DNA of 6,957 nucleotides, taken from positions 1 to 6,957 of the forward strand of contig URTP01000104.1 in the NCBI GenBank assembly GCA_900550835.1, given 5' to 3'. The stretch's first letter is position 1. The number at the start of each line of letters is the position of its first letter. The notes beneath the pieces were generated by a model. That model was given only the letters and a program-made list of their open reading frames with translations. It was not told where the DNA came from and ran no database searches. Positions 3,698 to 6,957 of this stretch are shown piece by piece. The position numbers and the translations under genes were made by a program. Source of the stretch: an uncultured Collinsella sp. GTDB lineage: Bacteria; Actinomycetota; Coriobacteriia; Coriobacteriales; Coriobacteriaceae.

Positions 3698-6007
3698 ATG
3701 TCATTGACTCCCAACGAGGCATATGCGGCCAAGCAGCCGTTTGTGGACAAGGAGACGCTCGAGCATATCGTCGAGCAGTTCCCCACGCCGTTTCATCTAT
3801 ACGACGAGGCGGGCATCCGCCGCAACATGCAAGAAGTGCGCGACGCCTTTGCATGGAACCCGGGCTTTAAGGAATACTTTGCCGTCAAGGCCAACCCCAA
3901 CCCGGCACTCATCTCCATTCTCAACGAATACGGCTGCGGCTGCGATTGCTCGAGCTATACCGAGCTCATGATCGCCCGCTCGCTGGGCATCACCGGACAC
4001 GACATCATGTTCTCGTCCAACGACACACCGGCGGCGGACTTTGAGCTCGCCGACAAGCTGGGTGCCATCGTCAACTTTGACGACATCAGCCACATCGAGT
4101 TCTTTGAGCGCGTTGCGGGACCCATCCCCAAGACGGTCAGCTGCCGCTTTAATCCGGGCGGCCTATTCCAGCTCTCCAACGGCATCATGGATAACCCCGG
4201 CGACTCCAAATACGGCATGACCACCGAGCAGCTCTTCGAGGCCTTCCGCATGCTCAAGGCCAAGGGCGCCGAGGACTTTGGCATCCACGCATTCCTTGCC
4301 AGCAACACCGTCACCAACGACTACTACCCCAAGCTTGCGCGCATCCTCTTTGAGCTTGCCGTGCGCCTGGAGCGTGAAACGGGCGCACATGTCGCCTTTA
4401 TCAATCTGTCCGGCGGTGTGGGTATCCCCTACCTGCCCGAGCAGCAGGCTAACGACATCCGTGCCATCGGCGAGGGCGTACACGCGGCCTACGACGAGAT
4501 CTTGGTTCCCGCCGGCATGGGCGATGTGGCGATTTGCACCGAGATGGGTCGCTTTATGATGGGCCCCTACGGCTGCCTGGTGACCAAGGCCATCCACGAA
4601 AAGCAGATCTACAAGGACTATATCGGCGTGGACGCAAGCGCCGTCGATCTGATCCGTCCTGCCATGTATGGCGCTTACCACCACATTACGGTGATGGGAC
4701 AGCCGGGTGGCGCCGACAAGACCGCAGCACCCGTTACGGACACCTACGACATCACGGGCAATCTGTGTGAGAACAATGACAAGTTCGCCATCGACCGCGA
4801 GCTACCGCGGATCGACATGGGCGACTTGCTCGTGATCCACGATACCGGCGCGCATGGCTACTCCATGGGCTACAACTACAACGGCCGTCTGCGCTCCGCC
4901 GAGGTGCTGCTGCGCCCCGATGGCTCGGCCGACCTCATCCGCCGTGCTGAGCGCCCGGGCGATTACTTTGCCACGCTCGACGTGCTGCCTAGCGGCCGAG
5001 AGCTGCTGGCCAAGTCGCGCGCCGAAAGTGCCCGCCGTCGCGCCCAGGACGAGCGTCTGGCCGTCGCCGCTCAGTGGAACAAACGTATCCAGATCGCGGA
5101 AGCGAAGGAGAAGAACATGGATATCCGCAACCTCGAGGGTTCGATCGTCGCCCTCGTCACGCCGTTTAAAAAGGACGGAAGCGTCGACTTTGACGCGCTC
5201 GAGCGCCTTATCGATTTCCACCTGCAAAACGGTACCGACGCCATCCTCACCCTGGGCACCACCGGCGAGAGCGCCACGATGACCGACGACGAGGACAACT
5301 CCGTTGTCGCCGCGGTGGTCAAGCAGGTTGCAGGCCGTGTCCCCGTCATCGCCGGCTCGGGCTCCAACTCCACGCAGACCATGCTCACCAAGTCGCTCAC
5401 CTATCAGGGCCTGGGCGCCGACGGCCTGCTGCTCATTACCCCCTACTACAACAAGTCCAACGAGGAGGGCATCTACCAGCACTTTAAGACCGTTGCCGAT
5501 GCCGTAGATATCCCCTGCATCCTGTACAACATCCCCGGCCGCTGCGGCTGCGGCATCAGCGAGCGCAACGTAGAGCGCTTGGCCGCGCACCCCAACATCA
5601 TGGGTATTAAAGAAGCCTCGGGCAACGTCGCCTACGCGGCCAAGATCGCCCACCTGCTGTCCGATGACTTCCGCATGTACTCGGGCGAGGACGCCCTCAC
5701 CGTGCCGCTCATGAGCCTGGGCGCCTCGGGCACCATCAGTGTGTGGGCCGATGTTCAGCCGCAGCTCGTGCACGACATGTGCCGCGCCTATCTGGACGGC
5801 GACGTAGCGCGCGCCCGCGATATCCAGATTGCCGGCCAGCCGCTCATCAATGCCCTCTTTAGCGAGGTCAACCCCATCCCCGTCAAGGAAGCGCTCGCCC
5901 AGATGGGTATGATCGAGGCAAACTACCGCATGCCGCTGTGCCCCATGGCCAACGACACGCGAGCCGCACTTACCGATGCTCTGAAGGGAGCTGGTCTGCT
6001 TGATTAA
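3698..6007 (+). CDS. lysA-dapA: LysA-DapA fusion: diaminopimelate decarboxylase plus dihydrodipicolinate synthase
   Basis: One open frame of 769 residues holds two complete enzymes. Residues about 20-430 are a PLP-dependent diaminopimelate decarboxylase (makes lysine from meso-diaminopimelate): FAVKANPNP with PLP lysine K64, CDCSSYTE (82-89), FGIHAFLASNT (194-204), SGG (238-240), EMGR (282-285), CEN (357-359) and DTGAHGYSMGYNYNGR (382-397). HAFLASN and GAHG replace the classical HIGSQ and GAYG, as in a clostridial-type subfamily. Residues 430-473 are a charged, probably helical linker. Residues 474-769 (296, the usual DapA length) condense pyruvate with aspartate semialdehyde: GTTGES (520-525), TPYYNK (581-586), LYNIPGR with Tyr610, and GIKEASGN with Schiff-base Lys638. 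A GAGG site (3684-3687) lies 10 bases before the ATG. Met474 has its own strong ribosome site, so free DapA may also be made. A lost stop codon is the simplest origin; an assembly error is possible but codon use is even throughout. Confidence 0.93.
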   Translation: MSLTPNEAYAAKQPFVDKETLEHIVEQFPTPFHLYDEAGIRRNMQEVRDAFAWNPGFKEYFAVKANPNPALISILNEYGCGCDCSSYTELMIARSLGITGHDIMFSSNDTPAADFELADKLGAIVNFDDISHIEFFERVAGPIPKTVSCRFNPGGLFQLSNGIMDNPGDSKYGMTTEQLFEAFRMLKAKGAEDFGIHAFLASNTVTNDYYPKLARILFELAVRLERETGAHVAFINLSGGVGIPYLPEQQANDIRAIGEGVHAAYDEILVPAGMGDVAICTEMGRFMMGPYGCLVTKAIHEKQIYKDYIGVDASAVDLIRPAMYGAYHHITVMGQPGGADKTAAPVTDTYDITGNLCENNDKFAIDRELPRIDMGDLLVIHDTGAHGYSMGYNYNGRLRSAEVLLRPDGSADLIRRAERPGDYFATLDVLPSGRELLAKSRAESARRRAQDERLAVAAQWNKRIQIAEAKEKNMDIRNLEGSIVALVTPFKKDGSVDFDALERLIDFHLQNGTDAILTLGTTGESATMTDDEDNSVVAAVVKQVAGRVPVIAGSGSNSTQTMLTKSLTYQGLGADGLLLITPYYNKSNEEGIYQHFKTVADAVDIPCILYNIPGRCGCGISERNVERLAAHPNIMGIKEASGNVAYAAKIAHLLSDDFRMYSGEDALTVPLMSLGASGTISVWADVQPQLVHDMCRAYLDGDVARARDIQIAGQPLINALFSEVNPIPVKEALAQMGMIEANYRMPLCPMANDTRAALTDALKGAGLLD
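5105..5119 (+). promoter_or_regulatory. Internal ribosome site and ATG for separate DapA translation
   Basis: AAGGAG (5105-5110) lies 6 bases before an ATG (5117-5119) that is codon 474 of the fused frame. The protein that would start here reads MDIRNLEGSIVALVTPF, exactly where stand-alone DapA proteins begin. This is a better ribosome site than that of the upstream lysA start. It suggests either an ancestral dapA start kept after the lysA stop was lost, or present-day production of both fused and free DapA. Confidence 0.75.
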
Positions 6008-6740
6008 GACCGTCATTATGGGAACGGGCCGCATGGGCTCGCTCATCCGCACTACCGCCGAGGGCATTGTCAACGCCGCTGGAGAGCCCGTTTTTGACAT
6101 CGTCGCCCAGATCGGCTTCGACTTGTCCGAGCTCGAGAGCGCACCGACGGCCGATGTAATCATCGACTTCTCGAACGTCGTGACCTTCGACGCCGTCGTC
6201 GCCTATGTCGAGCGTACAGGCGCCGCATTGGTCTCGGGCACCACGGGCTACACACCCGAGCAGATGGATCGCCTGCGCGAGCTGGGTCAAAACGCCCGCG
6301 TCATGCACTCCGGAAATTACTCCATCGGTATCGCAGCTCTGCGTCATCTGGTAGCACAGGCCACACGCGAGCTGCCCGGCTTTGACTGCGAAATCGTCGA
6401 GACGCACCATAACCAAAAGGTCGACGCCCCCAGCGGCACTGCAAAGCTGCTGCTCGACGCCGTGGTCGAGGCCGAGCCTGAGGCTGACTATCATCCTGTC
6501 TACGGTCGCGAGGGCATGTGCGGCGCGCGTGACCCCAAGGAGATCGGTATGCACTCGCTGCGCGGCGGCACCGTCGCCGGCGTGCACGAGGTAAGCTTCT
6601 TTGGCCAGGACGAGGAAGTCACGCTTAACCATCGCGCCACAAGCCGCCAGATTTTTGTCAACGGCGCTCTGGCCGCCGCTCAAAAGCTCGTCGTCCGCGA
6701 CCCCGCCTTCTACACCTTCGACCAGGTCATGTTCGCCTAA
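6000..6740 (+). CDS. dapB: 4-hydroxy-tetrahydrodipicolinate reductase
   Basis: DapB reduces the DapA product to tetrahydrodipicolinate with NAD(P)H, in the cytoplasm. The 246 residues start with the dinucleotide-binding strand and turn MIKTVIMGTGRMG (1-13). Then follow VIIDFS (53-58), SGTTGYT (79-85), SGNYSIG (104-110), the active-site block ETHHNQKVDAPSGTA (134-148) with His136 and Lys140 at the positions of the E. coli catalytic His159 and Lys163, and HSLRGGTVAGVHEV (185-198). At 246 it is shorter than the 273-residue E. coli enzyme, mainly between the first nucleotide-binding strands and VIIDFS, like the compact forms of many Gram-positives. The start is TTG at 6000: it keeps the first beta strand, which the next ATG (6018) would remove, and GGGAG (5986-5990) lies 9 bases upstream. 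It overlaps the dapA stop by 8 bases, indicating coupled translation. Confidence 0.95.
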   Translation: MIKTVIMGTGRMGSLIRTTAEGIVNAAGEPVFDIVAQIGFDLSELESAPTADVIIDFSNVVTFDAVVAYVERTGAALVSGTTGYTPEQMDRLRELGQNARVMHSGNYSIGIAALRHLVAQATRELPGFDCEIVETHHNQKVDAPSGTAKLLLDAVVEAEPEADYHPVYGREGMCGARDPKEIGMHSLRGGTVAGVHEVSFFGQDEEVTLNHRATSRQIFVNGALAAAQKLVVRDPAFYTFDQVMFA

Positions 6741-6779
6741 CCAGTTACCTACCGTACCCACGCAAAGGAGAAACAGCAT

Positions 6780-6957
6780 ATGAGTAACGCAGCCGAGATG
6801 GATGCCCAGGAGATTATCAATTACATCGCCACCGCGCCCAAAAAGACGCCCGTCAAGCTGTATGTGCGCGAGAAGCCCGGCATGAAGGTCCAGTGGGGCA
6901 ATGCGCACGTCTACGGCGGCCGTCGTGGCAAGACCGTCTTTGGCGACTGGGAAGAGC
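6780..6957 (+). CDS. dapH: Tetrahydrodipicolinate N-acetyltransferase, N-terminal part
   Basis: The first 59 residues are present; the gene continues past the right edge. The ATG at 6780 follows an AAAGGAG site (GGAG at 6767-6770) by 9 bases, 39 bases after dapB. The start matches DapH N-termini: a short helix AQEIINYIATAPKKTPVKLYV (from about residue 9), then a segment ending in GKTVFGDWEE, close to the K-V-V-F-G-E-W pattern in Bacillus-type DapH. DapH acetylates the open-chain form of tetrahydrodipicolinate using acetyl-CoA. The left-handed beta-helix repeats that do the chemistry lie outside the window. Its presence in the operon indicates the acetylase branch rather than the succinylase or dehydrogenase route. 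DapD-type succinyltransferase is less likely because of the N-terminal pattern. Confidence 0.87.
   Translation, partial: MSNAAEMDAQEIINYIATAPKKTPVKLYVREKPGMKVQWGNAHVYGGRRGKTVFGDWEE

Noticed and set aside
4802..6163. 453-codon open frame on the minus strand opposite lysA-dapA
   Set aside because: It mirrors the codon pattern of the plus-strand genes, its product is low-complexity Gly/Ala/Val/His-rich with no family pattern, and the plus strand carries unmistakable enzyme motifs.
5970..6908. 312-codon open frame on the minus strand opposite dapB and dapH
   Set aside because: It covers two well-supported genes and an intergenic gap, and has no recognisable domain. It is a GC-rich antisense shadow.

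Overview
The window looks like a chromosomal segment of a high-GC actinobacterium of the Coriobacteriia, most likely Collinsella or a close relative. This rests on GC-rich third codon positions, Shine-Dalgarno-led genes, the subtype of diaminopimelate decarboxylase, and the lysA-dapA-dapB-dapH gene order. The genus is inferred from protein resemblance and was not checked by a search. Genes on the left half (1-3318) are all on the minus strand. Those on the right half (3698-6957) are all on the plus strand. The two halves diverge from a 379-base regulatory region. || Left half, read in transcription direction from the centre outward: an M20D-family metallo-amidohydrolase (3318-2131), possibly the N-acetyl-diaminopimelate deacetylase of the neighbouring pathway. 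Next is an AT-rich promoter/operator island (about 2030-2125), then a toxin-first HigB-HigA toxin-antitoxin pair (2029-1435) whose genes overlap by 29 bases. A small membrane protein of unknown function starts 12 bases after higA (1422-1087). After a 164-base gap comes a lipoprotein with a twin-arginine-like signal peptide (922-380), followed 38 bases later by an HTH-type protein that runs off the left edge (341-1). || Right half: a leader RNA with a well-formed lysine riboswitch (L box, about 3468-3628), followed by a set of alternating complementary segments that reach the ribosome-binding site. Then come the lysine/diaminopimelate genes. The first is one uninterrupted 769-codon frame that joins a complete diaminopimelate decarboxylase (LysA, last step of lysine synthesis) to a complete 4-hydroxy-tetrahydrodipicolinate synthase (DapA, first committed step). 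The second is dapB (TTG start, overlapping by 8 bases). The third is the start of dapH, the tetrahydrodipicolinate N-acetyltransferase, cut by the right edge. DapH points to the acetylase variant of the pathway. || Working together: DapA condenses aspartate semialdehyde with pyruvate, DapB reduces the product, DapH acetylates the ring-opened compound, a deacetylase (perhaps the divergent M20D protein) removes the acetyl group after transamination, and LysA decarboxylates meso-diaminopimelate to lysine. Lysine would feed back through the riboswitch. The DapA half lacks residues used for lysine feedback in the E. coli enzyme, so control may lie mostly at the RNA level. || The observations most worth a second look are the LysA-DapA fusion with a strong internal start site for DapA, and the expression platform of the riboswitch.
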